Assembly: GCA_002685255.1 (NCBI GenBank)
Contig: NYWU01000003.1
Coordinates: 207,546 to 271,545, forward strand
Reading direction: 5' to 3'
DNA length: 64,000 nt
From: Idiomarinaceae bacterium
GTDB lineage: Bacteria; Pseudomonadota; Gammaproteobacteria; Enterobacterales; Alteromonadaceae
Part shown: positions 1-10,123 of the stretch, piece by piece
Layout: every line of letters begins with the position of its first letter
How positions within the stretch are numbered: position 1 is the first letter of the stretch
Translations under genes and position numbers: made by a program
The notes under the pieces: model-generated
The model's database searches: none
The model's input: only the letters and a program-made list of their open reading frames with translations
What the model was told of the DNA's origin: nothing

Positions 1-1200
1 GCGTTGCTTTTGCTGTTCTACCTCTCGTAACCACCGTCGAGTTTGCTCTTCATCTTGTTCAATACGTTGTAGTTGCTCACGAGCTTCGTCGTGCCGCGTT
101 GTAGCCATTTCCAATTGCGCTTCAAGTTGCTCTAAGCCAGGCTCAAGCTCAGCGATTTTCTGCGTCAAGCGCTGAGCACTTTGATTGTCCTCAGCATCAT
201 GTTCAGTCAACTGTTCACGTTCTTGGTTTAGCTGCGCAACGCGTGCTTCCCGTTGTTGTTCGAGTTGGCGTTGGTGCTGCATTGCCTGCTCAATGCGCAC
301 AATCTGATGATTACACTCATATACCGCCTGTTGCGCTTGTTCGACGCGCTGTTTGAGCTCTTCGGCTTGTTCTCGCAGCGAGATCACACCTTTTTCATCG
401 CCTGTTTGTTCAGTTTGCCAACGATCAAGTTCTAGTCGATAGTGATTACGTTGTTCACGGAGCTGGTCTTGTTTCTCATTTAATTGCCACCAGCGACTAC
501 TTAATAATAATGCTCTTAAGTCACGTTCTTGTGCTTTCAGCTCTTTATAACGCTGTGCAGCCGCAGCTTGGCGCTGTAGTTTTTGCAGTTGTTGGCCAAG
601 CTCTTCTCGTACATCACTGATTCGCTCTAGATTTTCTCGGGTATGCAGTATGCGGTTTTCGGTCTCTTTACGACGTTCTTTGTATTTTGAAATACCGGCG
701 GCTTCTTCAATAAAAACACGGAGTTCCTGCGGCTTAGACTCGATAAGACGGGATATCATGCCTTGCTCAATGATCGCGTAACTGCGTGGGCCTAAGCCTG
801 TGCCAAGAAATAAATCAGTGATATCTCGTCGCCGACACTTGCTGTTGTTCAGGAAGTAGTTTGACTGACCATCTCGACTCACTTGTCGTTTTACTGAGAT
901 TTCATTATAGGAAGCGAACTCGCCTTGAATACGGCCACTGGTATTATCAAAAACCAATTCCACACTCGCTTGGGATACGGGTTTGCGCGCATTAGATCCG
1001 TTAAAGATCACATCAGTCATGGCGTCGCCACGCAGGTTCTTGGCTGAGCTTTCACCCAGTACCCAACGCACCGCATCAATTACGTTCGACTTGCCGCAGC
1101 CATTCGGGCCAACGACACACGTCATTTGATCGGGAAAAGGCACTTTGGTGGCATCGACGAACGATTTAAAACCAGCCAATTTTATATGTTTCAGGCGCAT
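1..1200 (-). CDS. smc: Chromosome segregation ATPase SMC, N-terminal part (runs off window)
   Basis: About 400 N-terminal codons on the reverse strand, beginning at the ATG whose complement is 1198-1200 and open to the window edge. The start [14 protein letters not shown] is typical of SMC. The Walker A motif GPNGCGKSN lies at residues 31-39, followed by the conserved [10 protein letters not shown] stretch and, further on, [13 protein letters not shown], where the ATPase head passes into the coiled coil. The rest seen is Gln/Glu/Leu-rich coiled coil. SMC dimers with ScpA and ScpB compact and separate the chromosome; scpA and scpB lie at about 44-45 kb in this window. The C-terminal head is not visible. 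Confidence 0.96.
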   Translation of the reverse strand, partial: MRLKHIKLAGFKSFVDATKVPFPDQMTCVVGPNGCGKSNVIDAVRWVLGESSAKNLRGDAMTDVIFNGSNARKPVSQASVELVFDNTSGRIQGEFASYNEISVKRQVSRDGQSNYFLNNSKCRRRDITDLFLGTGLGPRSYAIIEQGMISRLIESKPQELRVFIEEAAGISKYKERRKETENRILHTRENLERISDVREELGQQLQKLQRQAAAAQRYKELKAQERDLRALLLSSRWWQLNEKQDQLREQRNHYRLELDRWQTEQTGDEKGVISLREQAEELKQRVEQAQQAVYECNHQIVRIEQAMQHQRQLEQQREARVAQLNQEREQLTEHDAEDNQSAQRLTQKIAELEPGLEQLEAQLEMATTRHDEAREQLQRIEQDEEQTRRWLREVEQQKQR

Positions 1201-1352
1201 TTTATTGTCGTTATATCCATCGCGCGAGTTCGTTTAAGCGTGAGCTAGAAACTCTAGCAGATTCATTTGAGTTTTGTAACAATTTAGCCACTGCAAAGCA
1301 GGCGTTTTAGCATTATCCTAATACTATACATCAACTCAACAAAGGTTACTCA

Positions 1353-2105
1353 ATGCAAAAAGCAGTGTTTAGCGATTCGGGCTTCGCCTATTTGCTTCGA
1401 GGATTTCAGTTAATGACTACTAAAGGCCTTAAACGCTTCGTGGTAGGTCCGATCTTAATTAACTTTATACTATTTGCCGCAGCGTTTAGTTGGCTCATGA
1501 GTCGCACCAGTGGTTGGATTGACCAGTTAATGGGATGGTTGCCGAGTTACTTCCAATGGTTAGAGTATCTTATTTGGCCATTGACTGTACTTTTTATACT
1601 GGGCTTATTTGCGTTTATTTTTACTGCGATCACCAATATCATCGCAGCGCCTTTTAATGGCCTACTCGCCGAAAAGGTTGAGCAATACGAGTCAGGTCAG
1701 CCCTTGGGCGACGATGGCGTGCTGGGATTAATTAAGGATATCCCGCGCACGGTTGGGCGTGAGTTCCAAAAACTTGCGTATTACTTACCCCGTGCCATTG
1801 GGTTCTTCTTACTGTCGCTGTTTGTACCGGTCATCGGTCAGATCATATGGTTTTTATGGGTATGCTGGATGCTTGCGATTCAGTATATGGATTACGCGTT
1901 CGATAATCATAAACTCGACTTCGGCCGTATGCGCTTTGAATTGCGCGCTCAAAAGTTCCGCTCACTGAGTTTTGGCATGGCGATCACAATTATCACTATG
2001 TTGCCGTTTATCAATTTGATTATTATGCCCGTCGCAATTGCTGGGGCGACTTCAATGTGGGTCGATCACTACCGTTCTAAAGCATTAAACGCAGACATTT
2101 TATAG
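1353..2105 (+). CDS. cysZ: Sulfate transporter CysZ
   Basis: A 250-residue inner-membrane protein, the usual CysZ length. It opens with the family-like SGFAYLLRGFQLMTTKGLKRFVVGPILIN, continued by hydrophobic segments near residues 30-50, 65-95, 145-170 and 205-230. CysZ imports sulfate for cysteine synthesis. It is divergent from smc with about 150 bp between them and has an AAGG ribosome site upstream of ATG. The cysteine regulator CysB is encoded 7 kb away, but no CysB site was recognised here. Identification rests on sequence feel and length, plus the common smc/zipA/cysZ neighbourhood. Confidence 0.88.
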   Translation: MQKAVFSDSGFAYLLRGFQLMTTKGLKRFVVGPILINFILFAAAFSWLMSRTSGWIDQLMGWLPSYFQWLEYLIWPLTVLFILGLFAFIFTAITNIIAAPFNGLLAEKVEQYESGQPLGDDGVLGLIKDIPRTVGREFQKLAYYLPRAIGFFLLSLFVPVIGQIIWFLWVCWMLAIQYMDYAFDNHKLDFGRMRFELRAQKFRSLSFGMAITIITMLPFINLIIMPVAIAGATSMWVDHYRSKALNADIL

Positions 2106-2131
2106 CACTGTTAGCGTCTGTTTAACGCACC

Positions 2132-2172
2132 GCGGCTTCGTCAAAATAATTTACGAATTATTTCGGAGCCGC
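2132..2172 (+). promoter_or_regulatory. Long hairpin covering the ribosome binding site of the next gene
   Basis: Outer arms GCGGCTTCG (2132-2140) and CGGAGCCGC (2164-2172) pair over nine positions with one G:T wobble. Inner arms AAATAATT (2144-2151) and AATTATTT (2156-2163) pair perfectly around a TACG loop. The only interruption is a three-base bulge (2141-2143). The right arm holds GGAG (2165-2168), the only good Shine-Dalgarno for the ATG at 2178, so the folded RNA would hide it. No T-tract follows, so an intrinsic terminator for cysZ is unlikely. Confidence 0.75.
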
Positions 2173-2177
2173 AACTT

Positions 2178-2531
2178 ATGACAAGCAACGCACTTTATAC
2201 TTATCTCTATTTGCCAACGAGCAATATCATTTTGATTAACAGCCCGGCTGAGAGCTCATCGAAACGCCGCAATCGCGCTAAATTGGCTGATGCTGCGCAG
2301 TGGCTCAAGCAATTTTCGCCTATCGATCAGCAACGCTTTGCCTCAGCGGTCAAACTATTAAAACATAGCCAGAGCCACGATATGCTGTGCGTACGCTTAC
2401 AATTGAACAGCCTACAACATGTGCTGATGGCAGTGCGTCTTCAGCGACAGCAATGGATCTGCGGTCAAGTCACAGTCAATCATCCGCAGGCGCCTCGTCA
2501 TCAGCCTCTTTATGAAGCGTCGTTGCACTAA
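2178..2531 (+). CDS. Small protein of unknown function
   Basis: A 117-residue protein I do not recognise. It has no signal peptide or membrane segment. The middle (residues 27-65) is rich in Lys, Arg and Gln and probably helical; the tail is His/Gln-rich. The start is supported by GGAG nine bases upstream, which sits in the right arm of a strong hairpin. Its last 56 bases overlap the 3' end of rmuC on the other strand, so the two genes are convergent and share coding sequence. It could be a real small gene controlled at translation; comparison with relatives would settle that. Confidence 0.55.
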   Translation: MTSNALYTYLYLPTSNIILINSPAESSSKRRNRAKLADAAQWLKQFSPIDQQRFASAVKLLKHSQSHDMLCVRLQLNSLQHVLMAVRLQRQQWICGQVTVNHPQAPRHQPLYEASLH

Positions 2532-3783
2532 GCTGCTTACTGGTTTGCACCCCCATCGTGCGAAACTTTTCAACCCGAGTGAGTAGGTTGCCACGCCCTT
2601 GACTGAGCTTTTTCATCGCATCTTGGTAGCGTTGTTCAAGGGTTTGAATGCCTGCTCCTATCTTGTCTAAATCCTCAACAAAGCCGACAAATTTATCGTA
2701 CAGCTTACCGGCCTCGGTCGCGATATGCTGAGCGTTTTGGTTTTGGTGTTCATACTGCCAAATGTTGTGGATAGTGCGTAAAGCAACGAGTAAGTTGGTC
2801 GGACTCACCAACATAATTTGCTCATCAAGCGCCAGCTTAATTAATTCCGGATCTTTGTCCACGGCGAGCAAAAATGCGGGTTCAATCGGCACGAACAACA
2901 ATACATAATCAAGTGTTTTGATACCCTGTAACTGCTGATAATTCTTTTTGCCTAATTGCTTAATGTGTTGCTTAAGCGACTGTACATGCTCATTGAGTGC
3001 TTGTTTGCGGACCGCCTCATCATCGCTATTAAAGTAGCGCTCATAGGCTGATAAGCTAACTTTTGAGTCAATCACAACATCGCGTTCGTTAGGTAGATGC
3101 ACAATCACATCGGGACGTAACCGCTTGCCATCATCATCCGCAAATGACGATTGAGTATCGTATTCATGCCCCTCTCGCAAACCAGACTGTTGCAAGATAC
3201 GCTCAAGCACTACCTCACCCCAGTTACCTTGGTGTTTGTTATCCCCTTTCAACGCACGCGTCAGTGCATCCGCCTCTTGCGCCATCTGTTGATTCAGTGT
3301 CTTCAATGACAACAGTTCACTGCGTAATGCCGCGCGTTCTTTGGTCTCATCGCTATGTTGTTGCTGTACTTGCTGCTTAAAACTTTCGAGTTGTTGTTTG
3401 AAAGGGGCGAGCGTTGCTTGCAGGCTCTGTTGGTGCTGTTGCTGCATTTGGTTCGAACGCTGTTCAAAAATCCGGTTGGCTAAATTCTCAAACTGCTGCG
3501 ACATACGTTGTTCAGCGGCTTCAAAGGCACGTAGCTTATCCTCACTTGCACGACGCTCTTGTGCAGCTGTTGCTCTGAGCGTTTGCCACTGAGATTCAGT
3601 ATAATGTAGACGTTCACGCAAGTGTCCTAGTTGCTCCGTTTGCTCTTCAACTGTTTGTGACAAGGCATCAGCTCTTTTCACCTGAGTACGCCACAACACA
3701 GTAAACACGACACTGATTAACGTCGCCACAAACAAAAGCACCACCCAAATGGTGGTGCTTATAGTCATCATGTCATTCAACAC
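2476..3783 (-). CDS. rmuC: DNA recombination protein RmuC
   Basis: A 435-residue RmuC-family protein, which limits DNA rearrangement at inverted repeats and has a nuclease-like core. Residues 8-28 form one membrane segment, residues about 35-180 are a Gln/Glu-rich coiled coil, and the conserved core follows with GNWGEVVLERILQQSGL, RPDVIVHLP and VIDSKVSLSAYE. The GTG start at 3783 has AGGAG eight bases upstream, just before the end of the fumarase gene; an ATG four codons in is the alternative. It starts 3 bp after the fumarase stop, so the two are probably cotranscribed. Confidence 0.93.
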   Translation of the reverse strand: MLNDMMTISTTIWVVLLFVATLISVVFTVLWRTQVKRADALSQTVEEQTEQLGHLRERLHYTESQWQTLRATAAQERRASEDKLRAFEAAEQRMSQQFENLANRIFEQRSNQMQQQHQQSLQATLAPFKQQLESFKQQVQQQHSDETKERAALRSELLSLKTLNQQMAQEADALTRALKGDNKHQGNWGEVVLERILQQSGLREGHEYDTQSSFADDDGKRLRPDVIVHLPNERDVVIDSKVSLSAYERYFNSDDEAVRKQALNEHVQSLKQHIKQLGKKNYQQLQGIKTLDYVLLFVPIEPAFLLAVDKDPELIKLALDEQIMLVSPTNLLVALRTIHNIWQYEHQNQNAQHIATEAGKLYDKFVGFVEDLDKIGAGIQTLEQRYQDAMKKLSQGRGNLLTRVEKFRTMGVQTSKQLSATTLHKEADDEAPADD

Positions 3784-3786
3784 GAT

Positions 3787-5310
3787 TTATGCTCCTAGCT
3801 TTTCGTCGAGCTCTGCAATTTTAACCTTCCAAATTGCAGGACCTTGCTCATGTGCGTTTTGTCCATCACTGTCGACAGCCACTGTCACAGGCATATCCTC
3901 AACTTCAAATTCGTAGATAGCTTCCATACCTAAATCTTCAAAGCCTACAACACGCGCTTTCTTGATCGCTTTTGCCACCAAGTATGCAGCGCCACCGACA
4001 GCCATCAGGTAAACCGCCTTATGCTTGCGAATACTTTCAACCGCTTCAGGACCACGCTCCGCTTTACCGATCATTCCAATAATACCGGCCTCTTCGAGCA
4101 TCATATCGGTAAACTTATCCATTCGAGTTGATGTTGTGGGACCCGCCGGACCGACAACCTCTTCACCAACGGGGTCAACGGGACCGACGTAATAGATAAA
4201 GCGGTTGTTAAAGTCGACAGGCAGTTCTTCGCCATTAGCAAGCATCTCTTTAATGCGCTTATGGGCTGCATCACGTCCGGTCAAGAGTTTACCCGACAGT
4301 AATACCGTCTCGCCCATTTTCCACTCTTGGATGTCTTCTTTTGTGACCTCGTCCAAATTCACACGGCGCGCATCATCGCCCAGTTCAAAGGTCACTTGCG
4401 GCCAGTCTTCTAATTTCGGCGGTGTTAAGTCCGCAGGACCCGATCCATCAAGGGTAAAGTGAGCATGACGTGTGGCAGCACAGTTAGGAATTAATGTGAC
4501 GGGTTTTGACGCTGCGTGAGTTGGCAGTGACTTAATTTTCACATCCAATACCGTCGTTACGCCGCCTAAACCCTGTGCACCAATACCCAGCGCGTTGACA
4601 CGGTTAAAAATCTCTAGGCGCAACTCTTCTTCGGCATTCTGAGGGCCCCGCTCAATGAGCTCGTGAATATCAACGGGATCCATTAAGGATTCTTTTGCCA
4701 GCACGGCTGATTTTTCCGCAGTACCGCCGACGCCAATGCCAAGCATGCCTGGTGGACACCAACCTGCACCCAGTTTCGGTAAGGTTTCAACAACCCAGTC
4801 AGCAATCGAATCACTTGGGTTCAGCATCGCCATTTTTGATTTATTTTCTGAACCGCCCCCCTTCGCTGCAATCATCACTTCGACTTTATCGCCTGGCACC
4901 ATATCTAAGTGCACTACGGCGGGTGTGTTGTCGCCAGTGTTTTTGCGCGTGCCGGCCGGATCGGCAACGATGGATGCGCGTAACGGATTTTCAGGATTCG
5001 TGTAAGCGCGACGCGTGCCCTCATCCACCATCTGTTGCACCGTCATATCCGTTTTATCCCACTGAACGCCCATACCCACTTTGACAAAGCAGGTCACGAT
5101 CCCCGTGTCTTGGCAAATCGGACGGTGTCCTTGCGCAGACATACGCGAGTTCGTCAACACTTGCGCAATCGCGTTTTTCGCGGCCTCACTCTTCTCACGC
5201 TGATACGCTTCATCGAGCGCTTGAATAAAGTCGATAGGATGGTAGTAAGAAATGTACTGCAATGAGTCTGCAATACTGTCGATAAAATCACTTTGACGAA
5301 TGATGGCCAT
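3787..5310 (-). CDS. fumA: Fumarate hydratase, class I (iron-sulfur)
   Basis: A 507-residue class I fumarase, the oxygen-sensitive [4Fe-4S] type that interconverts fumarate and malate in the TCA cycle. Three conserved cysteines that should hold the cluster are visible: Cys66 (RPICQDTG), Cys185 (GAGWCPPGML) and Cys277 (IPNCAATRH). The C-terminal domain has GPAGPTTSTRMD. ATG start at 5310 with GAGG upstream. It leads a probable two-gene unit with rmuC. The symbol fumA stands for the FumA/FumB type; I cannot tell orthologues apart. Confidence 0.95.
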   Translation of the reverse strand: MAIIRQSDFIDSIADSLQYISYYHPIDFIQALDEAYQREKSEAAKNAIAQVLTNSRMSAQGHRPICQDTGIVTCFVKVGMGVQWDKTDMTVQQMVDEGTRRAYTNPENPLRASIVADPAGTRKNTGDNTPAVVHLDMVPGDKVEVMIAAKGGGSENKSKMAMLNPSDSIADWVVETLPKLGAGWCPPGMLGIGVGGTAEKSAVLAKESLMDPVDIHELIERGPQNAEEELRLEIFNRVNALGIGAQGLGGVTTVLDVKIKSLPTHAASKPVTLIPNCAATRHAHFTLDGSGPADLTPPKLEDWPQVTFELGDDARRVNLDEVTKEDIQEWKMGETVLLSGKLLTGRDAAHKRIKEMLANGEELPVDFNNRFIYYVGPVDPVGEEVVGPAGPTTSTRMDKFTDMMLEEAGIIGMIGKAERGPEAVESIRKHKAVYLMAVGGAAYLVAKAIKKARVVGFEDLGMEAIYEFEVEDMPVTVAVDSDGQNAHEQGPAIWKVKIAELDEKLGA

Positions 5311-5333
5311 TCACTGCACCTCAGCTTAGCTAT

Positions 5334-5345
5334 GATATTAATATC
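5334..5345. promoter_or_regulatory. 12-bp perfect palindrome between fumarase and pabB
   Basis: GATATTAATATC is a perfect palindrome about 24 bp upstream of the fumarase ATG, inside the divergent fumarase/pabB control region. It could be an operator for fumarase, but an AT-rich 12-mer palindrome may also arise by chance. Confidence 0.25.
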
Positions 5346-5436
5346 GCCGCAAACAGGCATGTAGCGCGGCAGAATTGTGCTGCTCATAATAGCGTTTTCA
5401 AATCCTGATGACTAGAGACGATTGGCTGAATGGCTA

Positions 5437-5445
5437 TGGTATACT
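5437..5445 (+). promoter_or_regulatory. Candidate extended -10 promoter of pabB
   Basis: TGGTATACT is an extended -10 element (TGn followed by TATACT), about 48 bp upstream of the pabB GTG. No good -35 hexamer is seen at 17 bp, which fits an extended -10 promoter. Confidence 0.45.
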
Positions 5446-5492
5446 GCGACCAACACACGTATGAGCCGTAAACTTTTGGGGTAGACGACACC

Positions 5493-6920
5493 GTGCAACT
5501 GACACTTCGCGAACTAACCGAACACGGGATTCCAGCTAAATCTACGAGCGTCCAGGCTTGGGATCTATGGGTTCAACAACGCTTCGCTACTATTGAAGCG
5601 CATCATTACAGTCTTTGGTTGGACTCGGCAGCCTTCGAACATCCCAATAGCCGTTATCATATTTTATTAAAGCAACCTGAGTACGTTTTATCAGCCCGAG
5701 GCCAAACAACCACGTTGAATCGAGTCAATGACGCGACAACGTTACAGATCAGGAGCTCAGCGACCTCATTTATCGACGCTGCAAGCGACGTTCATCAGCA
5801 GTTAAGCGAGCAATTACACATCGATGGGGATACCCAAACGCTACCGTTTTGTGGTGGCCTTGCCGGTTTAATGGGTTACGACTTAGGGCGTCAGTTAGAG
5901 CGACTACCGGAGTTAAATACCGCTGAGTACGCGACTGACGACGCGATATTTGGTGTCTACGTTAATGCACTGATCATTGATAAACAGCAAAGGCGCGTCT
6001 TTTTACTCGCCCCGACAACCGAGTTTGCCGAACAACGGACAGAATGGTTGGCTGAAGCAACGCATACGCCCCCACCGTTCAAACTCACCGAAAGTTGGCA
6101 GAGTAATATGTCTGCCGAGAATTATCTCGCGCGATTTGACGCAGTGAAAGCGTATTTAGCGGCGGGAGACTGCTATCAAATTAATCTCGCCCAACGGTTC
6201 AGTGCTCGCTATCAAGGCTCTGAGTGGTTGGCATATCTAAGGTTACGAGAGAGTAATCGAGCACCGTTCAGCGCATTTATGCGTTTACCGTCAAGCGCCA
6301 TCCTGAGTGTATCGCCTGAACGGTTTATTTCGGTCTCTGCGCAAGGGCAAGTCGAGACCAAACCCATCAAAGGTACACGACCACGCAGCGCATCAGCACA
6401 ACAAGATGAAGCTAATCGCACTGCGCTTATCAATGCTGAGAAAGATCGAGCAGAAAATCTGATGATTGTTGATTTATTGCGGAATGACTTGAGTAAGCAC
6501 TGTCTGCCCAACTCCGTTAAGGTACCCAAGTTATTTGCCATCGAGAGCTTTCCAGCGGTGCATCACTTAGTTTCTACGATTGTGGGCCAATTAAAACCGC
6601 ACAGTGATACCTTTTTATTGTGGGGCGGCGCTTTCCCAGGCGGCTCAATTACCGGGGCACCTAAAGTGCGAGCAATGGAGATCATTGAGGAGCTTGAGCC
6701 CAACCGCCGTAACGCCTATTGCGGTTCTATGGGATATGTCTGTATTACTGGTAACAGTGATAGTAGCATTACTATACGCACTTTGATTGCCGAACGCGGC
6801 GCGCTGCACTGTTGGGCGGGCGGCGGTTTAGTTTATGATTCCGATGGACGCGAAGAGTATCAAGAAACCTTTGATAAGGTCGCGCGTATTTTACCGGTGT
6901 TGGAGTCGTCTGATGATTAA
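5493..6920 (+). CDS. pabB: Aminodeoxychorismate synthase component I
   Basis: A 475-residue chorismate-using enzyme that makes 4-amino-4-deoxychorismate with PabA, on the way to folate. PIKGTRPR at residues 291-298 contains the lysine that marks PabB; TrpE has PIAGT, as the trpE of this window does. DLLRNDLSKHC and GGSITGAPKVRAMEI are further family motifs. The GTG start is preceded by GGGG. It overlaps nudL by 8 bases, and pabB-nudL-sdaA has the same order as in E. coli. The glutaminase partner here may be the TrpG/PabA-type protein of the trp operon, since no separate pabA is seen in the window. Confidence 0.95.
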   Translation: MQLTLRELTEHGIPAKSTSVQAWDLWVQQRFATIEAHHYSLWLDSAAFEHPNSRYHILLKQPEYVLSARGQTTTLNRVNDATTLQIRSSATSFIDAASDVHQQLSEQLHIDGDTQTLPFCGGLAGLMGYDLGRQLERLPELNTAEYATDDAIFGVYVNALIIDKQQRRVFLLAPTTEFAEQRTEWLAEATHTPPPFKLTESWQSNMSAENYLARFDAVKAYLAAGDCYQINLAQRFSARYQGSEWLAYLRLRESNRAPFSAFMRLPSSAILSVSPERFISVSAQGQVETKPIKGTRPRSASAQQDEANRTALINAEKDRAENLMIVDLLRNDLSKHCLPNSVKVPKLFAIESFPAVHHLVSTIVGQLKPHSDTFLLWGGAFPGGSITGAPKVRAMEIIEELEPNRRNAYCGSMGYVCITGNSDSSITIRTLIAERGALHCWAGGGLVYDSDGREEYQETFDKVARILPVLESSDD

Positions 6921-7524
6921 AACCCGTAACGAATTTTTACGACGCTTTAACTTACAACCATCGCCCAACATTGAGCGCCGTGTGGATAACGTACTGAAAC
7001 AAAAGCTGCGCCCTGCCGCTGTGATGATTTTGCTCGTTGAACGCCCGCACGGTTTATCGCTATTACTCACCCAACGCGCCAAGACCCTACGTAAACATGC
7101 GGGACAAATCAGTTTCCCAGGAGGACGCTTCGATTCATCCGACCGTCATTTATTGGAAACAGCGTTACGTGAGACTGAAGAAGAAATCGGTTTGAGTCGA
7201 AATGATATTGAGGTGATAGGTCGGCTACAGGACTACCCCGTATTAAGCTATTACAATATTCGACCTTTTATCGGCTTTGCTCGCATTCAACATGAGCTCA
7301 GTCGTCAACCCAGTGAAGTCGCCGAAATATTTGAGGTGCCCTTAGCCGATGTCCTCGATCCCTATAATCATTACGCCTATCGCATTCGTAAGTTTATCTA
7401 CGACCGTGTCTACTTTATTCCATGGCAGCATCGCAATATTTGGGGCGCCACAGCCGGTATTTTGCGTGAACTTGCTGAACATTTGCAGCCCGAACTTAAA
7501 CAACAGGTAAGTCCACTCAATTAG
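6913..7524 (+). CDS. nudL: Nudix hydrolase NudL (CoA pyrophosphatase family)
   Basis: A 203-residue Nudix hydrolase of the YeaB/CoA-diphosphatase type, expected to cleave coenzyme A or related nucleotides. The family signature LLTQRAKTLRKHAGQISFPG precedes the Nudix helix with ALRETEEEIGL. A longer reading frame runs back to 6835, but the ATG at 6913 gives the normal N-terminus and the overlapping ATGATTAA junction with pabB, so I chose it. Lies between pabB and sdaA as in E. coli. Confidence 0.9.
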   Translation: MIKTRNEFLRRFNLQPSPNIERRVDNVLKQKLRPAAVMILLVERPHGLSLLLTQRAKTLRKHAGQISFPGGRFDSSDRHLLETALRETEEEIGLSRNDIEVIGRLQDYPVLSYYNIRPFIGFARIQHELSRQPSEVAEIFEVPLADVLDPYNHYAYRIRKFIYDRVYFIPWQHRNIWGATAGILRELAEHLQPELKQQVSPLN

Positions 7525-7581
7525 CGATTAAATGCCCGAGGTGGGCTATACTTCTCATTTCTATATTATTCCGCAATTTTA

Positions 7582-7602
7582 CTTGCCAGACCGGGTGGCA
7601 AG
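7582..7602 (+). promoter_or_regulatory. Inverted repeat upstream of sdaA
   Basis: CTTGCCA (7582-7588) and TGGCAAG (7596-7602) are perfect 7-bp arms around a 7-base loop, 49 bp upstream of the sdaA ATG. There is no T-tract after it. It could be an operator or a leader hairpin of sdaA, or the 3' structure of the pabB-nudL transcript. Confidence 0.35.
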
Positions 7603-7650
7603 CATGCGACAATAGATGCAATTTCTCGAATTAACCAATGGGTCAGATGT

Positions 7651-9024
7651 ATGATCAGTGTTTTTGATATCTATAAAATAGGAATCGGTCCATCGAGCTC
7701 TCACACGGTAGGGCCGATGAAAGCTGCCTATTATTTTTTAGAAGCAGCCAAGGAAAAAGGCGTTCTTACTGACGCTGACGGTATTGAAGTTGAGCTATTT
7801 GGCTCGTTAGGCCAAACCGGTAAAGGCCATGGTACAGGTAAAGCCGTCATCTTAGGCTTAGCAGGTGAGCTGCCCGAGACTGTGGATACCGATAATGTCG
7901 AAAATTTTCTCGCACAGACCCGAGATACGGAAAAGCTGGTGCTACTGAAAGAGAAAGAAGTCGACTTTCCAAAAGAAGGCGCCATCGTTTTCCATCGTCG
8001 TAAAACCATGCCTAAGCATGCGAATGCAATGGAGCTCAGACTCCTCAAACAAGGTGAGGTTATTTACAAAGATCTTTACTACTCGATCGGTGGCGGGTTC
8101 ATCGTACGTGACGAAGACTTTGACGAGACGCTTGAAGAGGCGATTGAGCAGTCGGATAAGCCAATCCCCTACCCGTTCGACACTGCGGCTGAATTACTTC
8201 AACATACTAAAGATACCGGTATGCGCATCAGCTCGCTGATGATGGCCAATGAGAAAGTATTTAGAACAGAAGACGAGATTCGTTCGGGTCTAATGAAAAT
8301 TTGGCGCACGATGCAACAAAGCATCGAGAACGGTATTAACACCGAGGGTATTCTACCAGGCGGCTTAAAAGTGAGACGTCGGGCCTCTTGTTTGTATCAA
8401 CGTTTGAAAAAAGAGAAATCAACCGAACCCATGCAGTTTATGGATTGGGTAGATCTATTTGCGCTGGCGGTAAACGAGGAAAATGCGGCAGGTGGTCGTA
8501 TTGTAACAGCCCCGACCAATGGCGCTGCGGGTATCGTTCCGGCAGTAATGAGTTATGCCGATAAGTTCATCGAAACTTTAGACGAAGATTCTGTCGTACG
8601 ATTCTTATTAACCTCTGCTGCAATTGGCATTTTATACAAGAAAAATGCTTCGATATCGGGCGCAGAAGTCGGTTGCCAAGGTGAAGTCGGTGTTGCCTGT
8701 TCAATGGCTGCCGCAGGTCTTGCTGAATACATGGGGGGCTCTGCCCTAACCGTCGAAAATGCCGCTGAAATTGGCATGGAACATAACTTAGGTCTTACCT
8801 GCGACCCTGTCGGTGGGCTAGTGCAGGTTCCTTGTATTGAACGCAATGCGATGGGCGCCATTAAAGCAATCAATGCTGCTCGACTTGCCATGCGCGGTAC
8901 CGGTGATCACAAGGTCTCGCTTGATAAAGTCATCAAGACGATGTGGGAAACCGGCAACGATATGAAAACTAAGTATAAAGAAACGGCCCGCGGTGGCTTA
9001 GCGGTCAACATCATCGAGTGCTAA
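7651..9024 (+). CDS. sdaA: L-serine dehydratase (iron-sulfur, single chain)
   Basis: A 457-residue single-chain L-serine ammonia-lyase that turns serine into pyruvate and ammonia using a [4Fe-4S] cluster. The N-terminal domain begins [22 protein letters not shown], the substrate-binding SSSHT motif. The C-terminal catalytic domain shows cysteines in [16 protein letters not shown] and [15 protein letters not shown]. Length matches E. coli SdaA (454). ATG start; 126 bp separate it from nudL, so it may have its own promoter. It is convergent with cysB, and a perfect inverted repeat lies between the two stops. Confidence 0.96.
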   Translation: MISVFDIYKIGIGPSSSHTVGPMKAAYYFLEAAKEKGVLTDADGIEVELFGSLGQTGKGHGTGKAVILGLAGELPETVDTDNVENFLAQTRDTEKLVLLKEKEVDFPKEGAIVFHRRKTMPKHANAMELRLLKQGEVIYKDLYYSIGGGFIVRDEDFDETLEEAIEQSDKPIPYPFDTAAELLQHTKDTGMRISSLMMANEKVFRTEDEIRSGLMKIWRTMQQSIENGINTEGILPGGLKVRRRASCLYQRLKKEKSTEPMQFMDWVDLFALAVNEENAAGGRIVTAPTNGAAGIVPAVMSYADKFIETLDEDSVVRFLLTSAAIGILYKKNASISGAEVGCQGEVGVACSMAAAGLAEYMGGSALTVENAAEIGMEHNLGLTCDPVGGLVQVPCIERNAMGAIKAINAARLAMRGTGDHKVSLDKVIKTMWETGNDMKTKYKETARGGLAVNIIEC

Positions 9025-9032
9025 CCGCGCTG

Positions 9033-10069
<1,037 letters not shown>

Positions 10070-10123
10070 ATTAAATTTGAATCCTATGCCAAACGCATTC
10101 TGCAATAATCGATAGAGGAACGC

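Noticed and set aside
4695..5084. 129-codon forward frame opposite fumarase
   Set aside because: Antisense shadow of strongly conserved fumarase sequence.
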